A stretch of 11,199 bases of DNA from Nanosyncoccus sp963540965 (GCA_963540965.1 CAUTSA010000011.1:1-11199); one strand, 5' to 3'; positions 1 through 6,245 are shown, counted from the stretch's first letter. Program-made: numbers and translations. Notes: a model not told the origin generated them from the letters alone.

Positions 1-47
1 TCGACGATGGTGCCGCCGAGTTTAATTACTTCCTTTTGACTAACCAT
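1..47 (-). CDS. infA: translation initiation factor IF-1, N-terminal fragment
   Basis: Only the first 15 codons and part of the next are in the window; the gene runs off the left edge. They read MVSQKEVIKLGGTIV, which fits the IF-1 start pattern (K-E-x-x-I-x-x-x-G-T-V-V-E). IF-1 is a small OB-fold protein that binds the 30S A site and helps IF-2 and IF-3 during initiation. The position downstream of secY matches the usual spc-alpha order, where infA precedes rpmJ, rpsM and rpsK. There is no convincing SD sequence before the ATG, and a very good promoter at 61-89 would start RNA only about 7-9 nt upstream, so the message is probably almost leaderless. The fragment is short, so the call rests on motif plus position. 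Confidence 0.75.
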   Translation of the reverse strand, partial: MVSQKEVIKLGGTIV

Positions 48-60
48 AAATTACTCGCTA

Positions 61-89
61 ATTATAACAAAAAATAATTAAAATGTAAA
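61..89 (-). promoter_or_regulatory. strong sigma70-type promoter for infA, extended -10
   Basis: On the minus strand there is a -35 box TTTACA (84-89, five of six consensus bases), a 17-bp spacer and a perfect -10 box TATAAT (61-66). TG at the extended -10 position gives TGTTATAAT. Predicted transcription start is about position 54-56, only 7-9 nt before the infA ATG at 47. The 95-bp gap between the GNAT gene and infA (48-142) otherwise holds nothing I can name. Confidence 0.8.
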
Positions 90-142
90 TATCGGCTTTT
101 ATATTGACCAGTAGATTTTGGTTAATCGTTTGAAGCTTGTGA

Positions 143-592
143 TTAAACAGTGATTTTTTCCATTTCGTTAATAGCTTTGTCTCGATAAATAAGATCTTCT
201 CGTTTTTTGAATCCAAGTTTTTCCCAAAAAAGGTTACCGAGATTATTATTGGAGAAGACAACCAAAGCGACCTTATTAATACCTTCGTTTTTTAAGGCAG
301 CCAGTGATGATGTTACGAGTTTTTGTCCGACTCCTTTCTTTCTAAAATTCTCGGAAACTGCAGTGTGATAAATATAGCCCCTTCGTCCATCATGTCCCGT
401 AATAATCGTTCCAATAATTTTATTATGCGAAATAGCTACAAAACATGTATTTGGGTTGCGTTGCAAGAAGATATTAATCTCAGTTTTTGTATCATCTAAA
501 TTATTTAAACCCATTCCTTTGGTTAAAGTCCAGAGATTATAGATATCATCATAATCCTCGATGGACATTGACCTTATGTAAATATCATTCAT
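143..592 (-). CDS. GNAT family N-acetyltransferase (YpeA-like)
   Basis: A 149-residue single-domain protein of the usual GNAT size. GNAT enzymes move an acetyl group from acetyl-CoA to an amine on a small molecule or protein. The acetyl-CoA pyrophosphate-binding loop is visible as RKKGVG (residues 84-89), preceded by a strand (YIYHTAVS) and followed by a helix. The C-terminal half shows the typical N-x-x-x-x-x-F-W-E-K-L-G-F pattern around residues 116-128. The GHDGRRGY stretch before the acetyl-CoA loop resembles the E. coli YpeA subgroup; the substrate cannot be told from sequence. It starts 16 nt after the sortase stop codon, so it probably shares that transcript, but its own ribosome-binding site is weak. 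It is visibly more AT-rich than the ribosomal genes. A GNAT gene is not a standard member of the spc cluster. Confidence 0.85.
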   Translation of the reverse strand: MNDIYIRSMSIEDYDDIYNLWTLTKGMGLNNLDDTKTEINIFLQRNPNTCFVAISHNKIIGTIITGHDGRRGYIYHTAVSENFRKKGVGQKLVTSSLAALKNEGINKVALVVFSNNNLGNLFWEKLGFKKREDLIYRDKAINEMEKITV

Positions 593-608
593 ATTCTACT
601 TTGCTCTA

Positions 609-1301
609 TTATATTCGAACTGCTCTTAAAAATTGGCGTGAGAGATAGGTTCTTTGTAGATTGGACCACTCTCCTGTACAGGTAATAATACTGATCGATT
701 CTACGCCGTTAACTGGAGAAACTTGCATACTGTGCATTTTCTGATTGGCCTCTTTTAAAGTATAGGTATAGTTATCGTAGACTTGATAAGTATATTTTGT
801 GCCATCACCCATTTCGATGATGATATGGTCACCTTTTTCAAGTAGAACAAGATTCTTGAAGACGCCTTGCATAGTTGGACCACCATTGTGTCCATCAAGA
901 ATAGCAGTACCGTTTTTACCCGGAAGACTGGATTTAGTGTACCATCCAACGTCAAAAATGCTGAGTGGGACTGCGATAGCGCCTGCGGCTGTTTCGTTCA
1001 CAGGAAGAATTCTTGCATTATTTACGCCAATTTTTTCTATACTTAAAAAGCGTGGTTGATCGGCAGCGACGATATAGTTTTGTTTTTGATCGTTGGTGAT
1101 AATTGTTTCGTCGACATCTGTGCTGTCGATGGAAATGTCACCAGAGGTGCGTGGTTCTATACGATCTTTGCCTTCTTGAGATTTGTAATATTGATTTTCC
1201 CAGATAGCTAGTCTTGCGATTACTACTATGAAAAGGATTAGTACAATAATTTTTAGAATCGTACTGATATGTAGTTTTGATCGTGAGTTCTTTAATTGCA
1301 T
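609..1301 (-). CDS. sortase (membrane-anchored cysteine transpeptidase)
   Basis: A 230-residue protein with an N-terminal membrane anchor (about residues 15-34) and an extracytoplasmic sortase domain (about 85-228). Sortases cut a sorting motif near the C terminus of exported proteins and join it to cell-wall or pilin amines. The catalytic His is H138 in LDGHNGG and the catalytic Cys is C208 in SIITCTG, matching the TLxTC motif. R217 is the best candidate for the conserved Arg, with R222 as an alternative. No C-terminal membrane segment is present, so it is not a pilin-type class C enzyme. It looks closest to the short class E/F or D types, but I cannot fix the class. The start has an SD-like AGGGTGG just upstream and lies 18 nt after secY, so co-transcription with the translocon gene is likely. 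No substrate with a sorting signal is encoded in the window. Confidence 0.9.
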   Translation of the reverse strand: MQLKNSRSKLHISTILKIIVLILFIVVIARLAIWENQYYKSQEGKDRIEPRTSGDISIDSTDVDETIITNDQKQNYIVAADQPRFLSIEKIGVNNARILPVNETAAGAIAVPLSIFDVGWYTKSSLPGKNGTAILDGHNGGPTMQGVFKNLVLLEKGDHIIIEMGDGTKYTYQVYDNYTYTLKEANQKMHSMQVSPVNGVESISIITCTGEWSNLQRTYLSRQFLRAVRI

Positions 1302-1319
1302 ACATCCACCCTAGATTTA

Positions 1320-2735
1320 TTATTTAAAGTCGTCGTAGGTAACCATCAGAGCTCGAGAATCTACTTGACGAAGGTTTTCAAGAGCAACCGTTACCACGAT
1401 GAGAAGACCAGTTCCGGAGAGGGATAGGCCCATTGGTGAGCCGGTAAGAATAATAAAGATATAATCCGTGATGAATGGTAGCATGGCAATAAGGCCGAGT
1501 GAGAATGAGCCAAAGAGATTTAATCGGTTGACAACATTATCAAGATATTTTGCGGTTGTTTTTCCTGGTCTTACGCCTTCGATGAAGCCACCTTGTTTTT
1601 GTAAGTTATCGGCAATCTCATTAGTGTTAAAGATGATGGTTGTGTAGAAATAGGTGAAGAGAACGACGAGAATGAAGTAGAGTGCAGGGTAAATAAACCA
1701 CTGTGGAGTGATGCCGTTTGGGTATAGCTTGGTGAAGTTCTGAGCATTTGGCGCAGTAAAGAGTGACGTGAGCGTGGCTCCAATATTGTTGTCGGGTTTA
1801 ATTGTGGTGAGGAGTTGTCCAAGTAATGAAGGTAGAGAGAGAAAGGCGGTTGCAAAAATGACAGGAACAACGCCGGCGGCAATTAATTTAATTGGAAGAA
1901 TAGACTTAATACCACCATAAGTACTGTTACCGTGTACGCGCTTGGCGTAATTAACCGTAATAATTCTCTGTGCTTCATTTAGCTTAACAAGCCAATAGAG
2001 GACGAAGATAATTGCAAGACCCATAATAAGAAGCGTCCAGAAGACCGTAGGATTGACAGGTAGATTAAGCCATCCAAAGAGGTTCAAAGTGCCATATTTG
2101 GTTTCAAAAAGGCTGTGGGTAAGGCTGGCTGTTGTGGTTGGGAATTGAGAGATAATACTGGCAAAGATTATCATCGAGATACCATTGCCAACACCCTGTT
2201 CGGTAATAAGTTCACCAAGCCACATTAATATGATTGAACCTGCTGTCATAGTGGTGATTGATAGAATCCAGTCACGAGTGGTTGGAACAAAAGATACGGT
2301 GTTGGTGGCGGCGATTGACTGGTACAGAATATAAATGTAGGCAATAGATTGGACAATGGCTAGGGGCACGGTGATCATGCGGGTCCATTGATTGATTTTG
2401 CGGCGTCCTGTTTCACCGTCTTCGGAGAGCTCTTCAAGACTTGGAATAGCTTTGGTGAGAAGTTGAAAAATAATAGAGGCGGTGATATATGGAGAGAGTC
2501 CAACTAGGATTATGGAAAAAGAAGCGAGGCCGCCACCTGAGATTAAGTTTAAGAAACCGGAGAAATCAGATTTTGAAATTAGATTAGAAACAGCATCCTT
2601 AAAGGTTTTGGCATCTCCCATTGGTACTGGAATATGTGCGAGTAAACGATATGCGACGATTATGCCAAAAACAATAGCAATACGTTTTAACATGTCTTTA
2701 TTTTTTAGGGATTTGAAAATTGTCTTGAAATGCAT
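1320..2735 (-). CDS. secY: protein translocase subunit SecY
   Basis: The 471-residue pore subunit of the Sec translocon, which with SecE and SecG forms the inner-membrane channel used by SecA and by ribosomes. It starts with the family pattern MHFKTIFKSLKNKDMLKRI and has the ten expected hydrophobic segments (first about 17-37, last about 441-452). LGELITEQGVGNGIS (173-187) is the characteristic mid-protein motif. The large cytosolic loops are recognisable: LNEAQRIITVNYAKR (252-266), and EGVRPGKTTAKYLD (386-399), whose R389 corresponds to the conserved Arg357 of E. coli that is needed for SecA-driven export. It is about 28 residues longer than the E. coli protein, partly in the external loop around 303-345. 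A GAGAGG SD lies 6-7 nt before the ATG. Unlike in most bacteria, a terminator and a separate promoter lie between rplO and this gene. Confidence 0.98.
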   Translation of the reverse strand: MHFKTIFKSLKNKDMLKRIAIVFGIIVAYRLLAHIPVPMGDAKTFKDAVSNLISKSDFSGFLNLISGGGLASFSIILVGLSPYITASIIFQLLTKAIPSLEELSEDGETGRRKINQWTRMITVPLAIVQSIAYIYILYQSIAATNTVSFVPTTRDWILSITTMTAGSIILMWLGELITEQGVGNGISMIIFASIISQFPTTTASLTHSLFETKYGTLNLFGWLNLPVNPTVFWTLLIMGLAIIFVLYWLVKLNEAQRIITVNYAKRVHGNSTYGGIKSILPIKLIAAGVVPVIFATAFLSLPSLLGQLLTTIKPDNNIGATLTSLFTAPNAQNFTKLYPNGITPQWFIYPALYFILVVLFTYFYTTIIFNTNEIADNLQKQGGFIEGVRPGKTTAKYLDNVVNRLNLFGSFSLGLIAMLPFITDYIFIILTGSPMGLSLSGTGLLIVVTVALENLRQVDSRALMVTYDDFK

Positions 2736-2755
2736 TAGGACCTCTCTTGTATTTA

Positions 2756-2783
2756 CTTATATATAGTATCATAAACTAGACAA
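2756..2783 (-). promoter_or_regulatory. predicted promoter for secY-sortase-GNAT unit
   Basis: On the minus strand, -35 TTGTCT (2778-2783, four of six), a 16-bp spacer and -10 TATAAG (2756-2761, five of six). Overlapping TATATA boxes lie just upstream. The -35 box starts in the A/T tract that ends the rplO terminator. The predicted start near 2749 gives a leader of about 14 nt, just enough to hold the SD of secY. Confidence 0.55.
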
Positions 2784-2812
2784 AAAATAACCCCAGGAAG
2801 GGGTTATTTTTA
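2782..2812 (-). terminator. rho-independent terminator after rplO
   Basis: A perfect 12-bp inverted repeat: AAAAATAACCCC (2783-2794) pairs with GGGGTTATTTTT (2800-2811) around a 5-nt loop. On the minus strand the GC-rich core is followed by a run of T. It begins 8 nt past the rplO stop codon. It is symmetric and would also work on antisense RNA. It separates the ribosomal genes from secY. Confidence 0.9.
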
Positions 2813-2819
2813 ATATGAT

Positions 2820-3293
2820 CTATTCTGATACTTTATTTTCAGCTTTTGGACGAGCTGGAACTTTAGCTTTAGTAAAGTTACCACCTGCCTTTTTGATCAT
2901 CTCGATAGCAGTTTTACTGGCAAATTGAGTTTTAAGATCAATTTTAGCTTCTAGCTCACCACGGGTAATAACCTTAACTTTGACGTATGGGTTGGTGATG
3001 AGGTTTGCTTCAGCTAGAATGAAATTGTCGACAATGCCAGATAGACCATTAAGGTTATCGGTGTAGACAAGCTCTGCTTTCTTGTGAAGAGACTTGAAGC
3101 CTTTAAGCTTTGGAACTGCTTGCATAAGAGCACGTTGACCACCCATGAAGGTTGCTGGCATTTTGCGGTGACCAGTACGAGCTTTTTGACCCTTGGTACC
3201 ACGACCTGCAGTTTTACCACGACCAGCTGCGATACCACGACCGGCGCGGGTTGGGCGAGAATTGCGCTCAACGATTAACTCATTGTACTTCAT
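2820..3293 (-). CDS. rplO: 50S ribosomal protein L15
   Basis: A 157-residue L15, close to the usual 144-150, a 23S rRNA-binding protein of the large subunit. The Gly/Arg-rich N-terminal tail typical of L15 is present: AGRGIAAGRGKTAGRGTKGQ (residues 17-36) followed by the conserved K-A-R-T-G-H. A globular C-terminal domain follows (about 75-145), then a Lys/Pro-rich tail. The ATG overlaps the stop codon of rpsE in TAATG, with an AAAGGAG SD inside the end of rpsE, so translation is probably coupled. Normally rpmD (L30) lies between rpsE and rplO; here there is no room for it. The stop is TAG, one of only two in the window. Confidence 0.97.
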   Translation of the reverse strand: MKYNELIVERNSRPTRAGRGIAAGRGKTAGRGTKGQKARTGHRKMPATFMGGQRALMQAVPKLKGFKSLHKKAELVYTDNLNGLSGIVDNFILAEANLITNPYVKVKVITRGELEAKIDLKTQFASKTAIEMIKKAGGNFTKAKVPARPKAENKVSE

Positions 3294-3943
3294 TATTTAT
3301 TCTCCTTTTTGGAGGTTTTATTTTTTTCGATAGTAGTATTCCATTTTGCGCGCGGAACTTGCTGTCTAAGACCTTCGATAACGGCATAAGCAATGTTTAC
3401 TTTATTGGTTGAGCCAAGTGATTTGGAAATTAAGTTCTTAATTCCAGTGAGGCCAATGACAGAACGGACGATACCGCCAGCGATAATACCAGTACCAGGA
3501 GCGGCAGGCTTCATTAAGACGCGAGCACCCGTGGTTTTGGTTTCAACTTCGTGGCAGATAGTCTCTTCGTTCAAGTTGAAGGTGATCATGTTCTTTTTAG
3601 CAACACGAACAGCTTTTTGAACAGCAGTAGTAACGTCACCGCCTTTTGCTACACCGACACCAACTTTATTTTTCTTATTACCTACGGCAACAAGAGCTTT
3701 AAAGCGCATACGGCGACCGCCTTTGACGGTACGAGAAACGCGATCAATATTGATGGTGATTTCTTCAAATTCTTTTGGTGTATTGTCGGCTTTAACGCGG
3801 TCACGACGTGTGTTTTTGCGCATTGGTCGACCTGACATATCGCGGGTCTGCTTGGTAGCGGCAACTTCGTCAGTCATCTTTAAAGTACCAGACTTATTGA
3901 CAACTTTTGGTTGCTTTGGAGCAGTTGTATTTGCGTCGGCCAT
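3293..3943 (-). CDS. rpsE: 30S ribosomal protein S5
   Basis: I place the start at the ATG at 3943 (MADANTTAPK), giving 216 residues. A longer in-frame start at 4030 would overlap rplR by 86 nt and add 29 residues without family similarity. The chosen ATG lies 1 nt after the rplR stop and has a GGAG SD inside the end of rplR. The core shows the double-stranded RNA-binding-like domain starting near residue 59 (EFEEITINIDRVSRTVKGG), then PAAPGTGIIAGG and GSTNKVNIAYAVIEGL. S5 sits at the mRNA entry and decoding side of the 30S subunit and affects accuracy. Relative to E. coli S5 (167 residues) it carries a polar, Lys/Arg-rich N-terminal extension of roughly 48 residues. Confidence 0.97.
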   Translation of the reverse strand: MADANTTAPKQPKVVNKSGTLKMTDEVAATKQTRDMSGRPMRKNTRRDRVKADNTPKEFEEITINIDRVSRTVKGGRRMRFKALVAVGNKKNKVGVGVAKGGDVTTAVQKAVRVAKKNMITFNLNEETICHEVETKTTGARVLMKPAAPGTGIIAGGIVRSVIGLTGIKNLISKSLGSTNKVNIAYAVIEGLRQQVPRAKWNTTIEKNKTSKKENK

Positions 3944-3944
3944 A

Positions 3945-4274
3945 TTAGAACTCCAATCCTTCCTTACGAGCTGCATCGGCGAGTGAAGACATGCGTCCAG
4001 CATAGAGTCTTGAGCCTCGGTCGAAAACAACCTTGCTGATATTTGCTTTTTTAGCTAATTTGGCAATTTCAGTACCAATTTGAGCTGCTTTTTCTGACAT
4101 TGAACCAGTCATCTTTTTGCCGACGGTTGTTGCGTAAGCAAGTGTAGACATCGTGTCATCGTTAATGATTTGTGCAGTAACGTTTAGATTACTGATGTGG
4201 ACAGTAAGACGAGGACGCTCCTCGGTACCGTGGATCTTAGCACGGGTTCGATTTGCACGAAAAACTTTATTCAT
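3945..4274 (-). CDS. rplR: 50S ribosomal protein L18
   Basis: A 109-residue L18, slightly shorter than the E. coli protein (117), a 5S rRNA-binding protein of the central protuberance. Family marks are the basic N terminus (VFRANRTRAKIHGT), RPRLTVHISN at about 20-29, and the C-terminal VVFDRGSRLYAGRMSSLADA stretch, where L18 proteins have F-D-R-x-x-x-x-Y-x-G-R. The ATG overlaps the rplF stop codon by 1 nt (TAATG), and the SD-like AGGAAAG lies in a tandem repeat inside the end of rplF. It is read as part of the rplF-rplR-rpsE-rplO unit. Confidence 0.97.
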   Translation of the reverse strand: MNKVFRANRTRAKIHGTEERPRLTVHISNLNVTAQIINDDTMSTLAYATTVGKKMTGSMSEKAAQIGTEIAKLAKKANISKVVFDRGSRLYAGRMSSLADAARKEGLEF

Positions 4275-4810
4275 TATTTCTTTCCTGCCTTTCCTGCCTT
4301 ACGGAGAATAACTTCGTCAGCATATTTAATACCTTTACCCTTGTATGGTTCTGGTTTCTTGAAGGCGCGGATTTCTGCTGCAGTCTGACCAACTTTTTGT
4401 TTGTCAATGCCAGAAACGATAATTTCCATCTTGTTAGTTTTTAGCTCAACGCCTTCTGGGGCTGAGTATTTAACAGGATGTGAGAAACCGAGAGACATCT
4501 CAATTTCCTTTGGCCCGCCTGAAAGACGATAACCAACACCATTAATCTCAAGTTTCTTTTCAAAACCTTGAGTGACGCCAATGACGGCGTTATTCAAAAG
4601 TGCGCGTTGTAGACCATGCCAAGAACGGGACTTTGGTTCGTCGTCCTTACGAGTGACGATAGCTTTTCCGTCTTCGATAGTGACTACAACGTTTTCCTGA
4701 ACAGGAACCTCGAGTGAACCTTTAGGTCCAGCGACAGTAATAATCTGTTCGCCGACCGTGATTGTCACTCCTGCAGGAATCTGTACAGGTTGTTTTCCGA
4801 TACGACTCAT
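4274..4810 (-). CDS. rplF: 50S ribosomal protein L6
   Basis: A 178-residue L6, almost exactly the usual length, which binds 23S rRNA near the sarcin-ricin loop. It starts with the conserved MSRIGKQPVQIPAGV and has the duplicated L6 fold. The C-terminal signature region reads KVGQTAAEIRAFKKPEPYKG (about residues 145-164), then KGIKYADE. The tail is a short AGKAGKK repeat. In most bacteria rplF directly follows rpsH in one operon. Here 1.4 kb with a gene on the other strand separates them, so rplF is the first gene of its own unit. A good promoter lies at 4841-4869, and an AAGGAAG SD sits 4-5 nt before the ATG. Confidence 0.98.
   Translation of the reverse strand: MSRIGKQPVQIPAGVTITVGEQIITVAGPKGSLEVPVQENVVVTIEDGKAIVTRKDDEPKSRSWHGLQRALLNNAVIGVTQGFEKKLEINGVGYRLSGGPKEIEMSLGFSHPVKYSAPEGVELKTNKMEIIVSGIDKQKVGQTAAEIRAFKKPEPYKGKGIKYADEVILRKAGKAGKK
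4281..4298 (-). repeat. 9-bp tandem repeat at the end of rplF
   Basis: Two exact copies of TTTCCTGCC (plus strand), which on the coding strand give GGCAGGAAA twice. They encode the AGK-AGK tail of L6 and also double the purine-rich AGGAAAG that serves as ribosome-binding site for rplR. Confidence 0.85.
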
Positions 4811-4840
4811 ATCTTCCTTTCAATTAATATTATCCTCGTG

Positions 4841-4869
4841 ATGATAGCATATTTTACGATTTTAGGCAA
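4841..4869 (-). promoter_or_regulatory. predicted promoter for rplF-rplR-rpsE-rplO
   Basis: On the minus strand, -35 TTGCCT (4864-4869, four of six), a 17-bp spacer and -10 TATCAT (4841-4846, five of six) with an extended TG giving TGCTATCAT. The predicted start near 4834 leaves a leader of about 24 nt that holds the rplF SD. This explains how the second half of the spc genes is expressed after the cluster was split. Confidence 0.75.
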
Positions 4870-4884
4870 GGCCACCCCTGTTCT

Positions 4885-4896
4885 TACAAGTACAAG
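4885..4896. repeat. TACAAG direct repeat in the divergent intergenic region
   Basis: TACAAGTACAAG, two adjacent exact hexamers, flanked by TTCTT and AAGAA half-sites (4881-4898). It lies between the rplF -35 box and the -10 of the plus-strand gene, so it could be an operator or simply part of the plus-strand -35 region. This is suggestion only. Confidence 0.25.
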
Positions 4897-4911
4897 AATC
4901 TAACAATTATT

Positions 4912-4922
4912 TATAGTAAAAT
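4912..4922 (+). promoter_or_regulatory. predicted -10 region of the inserted plus-strand gene
   Basis: Two overlapping -10 candidates are visible: TATAGT (4912-4917) and TAAAAT (4917-4922), each five of six consensus bases. The -35 is poor; AGTACA at 4889-4894 with a 17-bp spacer matches only the ACA half. Either -10 would start RNA 0-6 nt before the ATG at 4930, giving a leaderless or nearly leaderless message, in line with the lack of an SD there. Confidence 0.5.
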
Positions 4923-4929
4923 AGTTATT

Positions 4930-6174
4930 ATGAATAAAGATAAGAACTTTGAGGGTGGTTCAGCCTTTAGAGGTACTAGTGAATCTGAAAATGGCTCTGA
5001 TTTCGAAAATAAACCAATTGATTCTTATCTTGAAAATGAATTACAAATAGTTGAGATTCTGAAAGAGTCTATTGGACAACAAATGGTATCCGATTCTATT
5101 AATCGAAAACTCGATAAACAGGCTATCCATGAGGTGCTTGAGATTGAGCTACAAGAAAAACTAACTACGCTCTCTGAGCTTGATATGGCTGCTTCTCGGG
5201 GAGAACCTGGTATTTCTTTAGGGTTTTTAAATACTAACGAGTCTTTGTTTGATGGTGAATCTGATGGTGAAATGTTTTTTGATAAGGTGGATAATAAGAG
5301 TAATATAGATCATTTGAATGAAAAATTGGTATATAAATTATCAGGCTTTCCAATTAGGTTTTTACAACATACGGTGGATTATCGATTGTCTCCGGATACT
5401 GATATTAATTCAACTGGATTTATTAGGTCACAGAATTTACTCCTGAATCCTGAATATTGGATAAATCAGGATGATGATATTAGGGGTGAGAAAAGTAATA
5501 CTTTGAGTTGTTCTTATGTTGATAGCGAAATTAATATTATGCATGGAGCAGCCACAAGTTTTTTTGGAGTGGCTTACGGTTTTTGCAAAATCGAGAAGAA
5601 TTCCCTGATTGGTATATATAAAGGCGACGGTCAGACGGCTAATAATGTAGGTGAGATGGCCGTATCTGACGGCCGGTATGAGGTCGAATCACTCGATGAA
5701 TTAGCTTATAAAAGCACAAGTTCTTATAATGAAGTATTTCTTAGACGTTTTGATACGAATAATCAGAGTTTAATGCCAGATTTTTTGATTACATATGATG
5801 GGTTTTACTCTGATCAGATGGTCGAGCACGCCAAATTCTTTAATATCCCAATTATTGATATAGACCGAAATAGTTATGTATTGAAGCAACTTGAAATTGC
5901 TAAAGAAAAAATACAAACGATTAATAGTATGAGTCAATATAAGGAAATTTTGGATGTTTTGAGTTATTTAAAATTTTCTTCACTAGATATTGACGCTTAT
6001 AAATATCTGTCAGATAGCGAGGAGGATGAGCCTAAAAGTAAAATATTGAATAATTTTTTTATAAAGCGTTTTGATGAGGATGAAATTAGAAAAATAAAAG
6101 AGATATTTAGACTTGAGAAGCAGAAAAGACCTGTTGCTATGAAAAAATCAAGATTTGAGGATGAAGACTTTTAA
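4930..6174 (+). CDS. hypothetical protein inserted between rpsH and rplF on the opposite strand
   Basis: A 414-residue protein I do not recognise. No signal peptide or membrane segment is visible, so it is probably cytosolic. It is acidic, rich in Asp, Glu, Ser and Asn. Residues 1-35 are low-complexity and polar, 36-85 look helical, and a compact central part includes GFPIRFLQHTVDYRLSP (139-155) and HGAATSFFGVAYGFCKIEK (205-223). The most ordered stretch is 266-316: YNEVFLRR, then PDFLITYDG (283-291), a helix, and NIPIIDIDRNSY (305-316). This looks like a beta-alpha-beta unit with the second strand ending in Asp. A charged helical tail follows (about 360-414). Long uninterrupted reading, its own promoter and a terminator after the stop support a real gene. 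GC content is visibly lower than in the ribosomal genes. Cargo of a past transfer or a lineage-specific CPR gene are both possible; no integrase, transposase or target-site repeats are seen. Confidence 0.85.
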   Translation: MNKDKNFEGGSAFRGTSESENGSDFENKPIDSYLENELQIVEILKESIGQQMVSDSINRKLDKQAIHEVLEIELQEKLTTLSELDMAASRGEPGISLGFLNTNESLFDGESDGEMFFDKVDNKSNIDHLNEKLVYKLSGFPIRFLQHTVDYRLSPDTDINSTGFIRSQNLLLNPEYWINQDDDIRGEKSNTLSCSYVDSEINIMHGAATSFFGVAYGFCKIEKNSLIGIYKGDGQTANNVGEMAVSDGRYEVESLDELAYKSTSSYNEVFLRRFDTNNQSLMPDFLITYDGFYSDQMVEHAKFFNIPIIDIDRNSYVLKQLEIAKEKIQTINSMSQYKEILDVLSYLKFSSLDIDAYKYLSDSEEDEPKSKILNNFFIKRFDEDEIRKIKEIFRLEKQKRPVAMKKSRFEDEDF

Positions 6175-6215
6175 TATTTAATAGTTTTTTATATTGGCGT
6201 TTTATAAAAATAGCC

Positions 6216-6245
6216 AAAAAAATAGAGCCGTGAGGCTCTATTTTT
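6216..6245. terminator. bidirectional terminator between rpsH and the inserted gene
   Basis: Perfect stem AAAAATAGAGCC (6218-6229) with GGCTCTATTTTT (6234-6245) around the 4-nt loop GTGA. T runs follow the GC core on both strands. It lies about 10 nt past the rpsH stop and about 42 nt past the plus-strand gene's stop, so it can end both convergent transcripts. A weaker TTGGC/GCCAA pairing (6194-6217) overlaps one side. Confidence 0.9.

Noticed and set aside
92..115. Possible terminator after the GNAT gene
   Set aside because: The only stem (AATAT/ATATT with an 8-nt loop) is short and all A/T, so read-through into infA cannot be excluded.
58..261. 67-codon minus-strand reading frame downstream of and overlapping the GNAT gene
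   Set aside because: It overlaps the end of the GNAT gene in another frame, has no family pattern and runs across the infA promoter.
2482..2766. 94-codon plus-strand reading frame opposite the start of secY
   Set aside because: Antisense shadow of SecY with no recognisable protein pattern; it also crosses the secY promoter.
3944..4030. Longer start for rpsE, 29 residues upstream
   Set aside because: The added segment overlaps rplR by 86 nt and resembles no S5; the ATG at 3943 has a good SD and the usual spacing.
4930..6174. Insertion sequence or prophage origin for the unknown gene
   Set aside because: No terminal inverted repeats, target-site duplication, transposase or integrase motif is visible around it.
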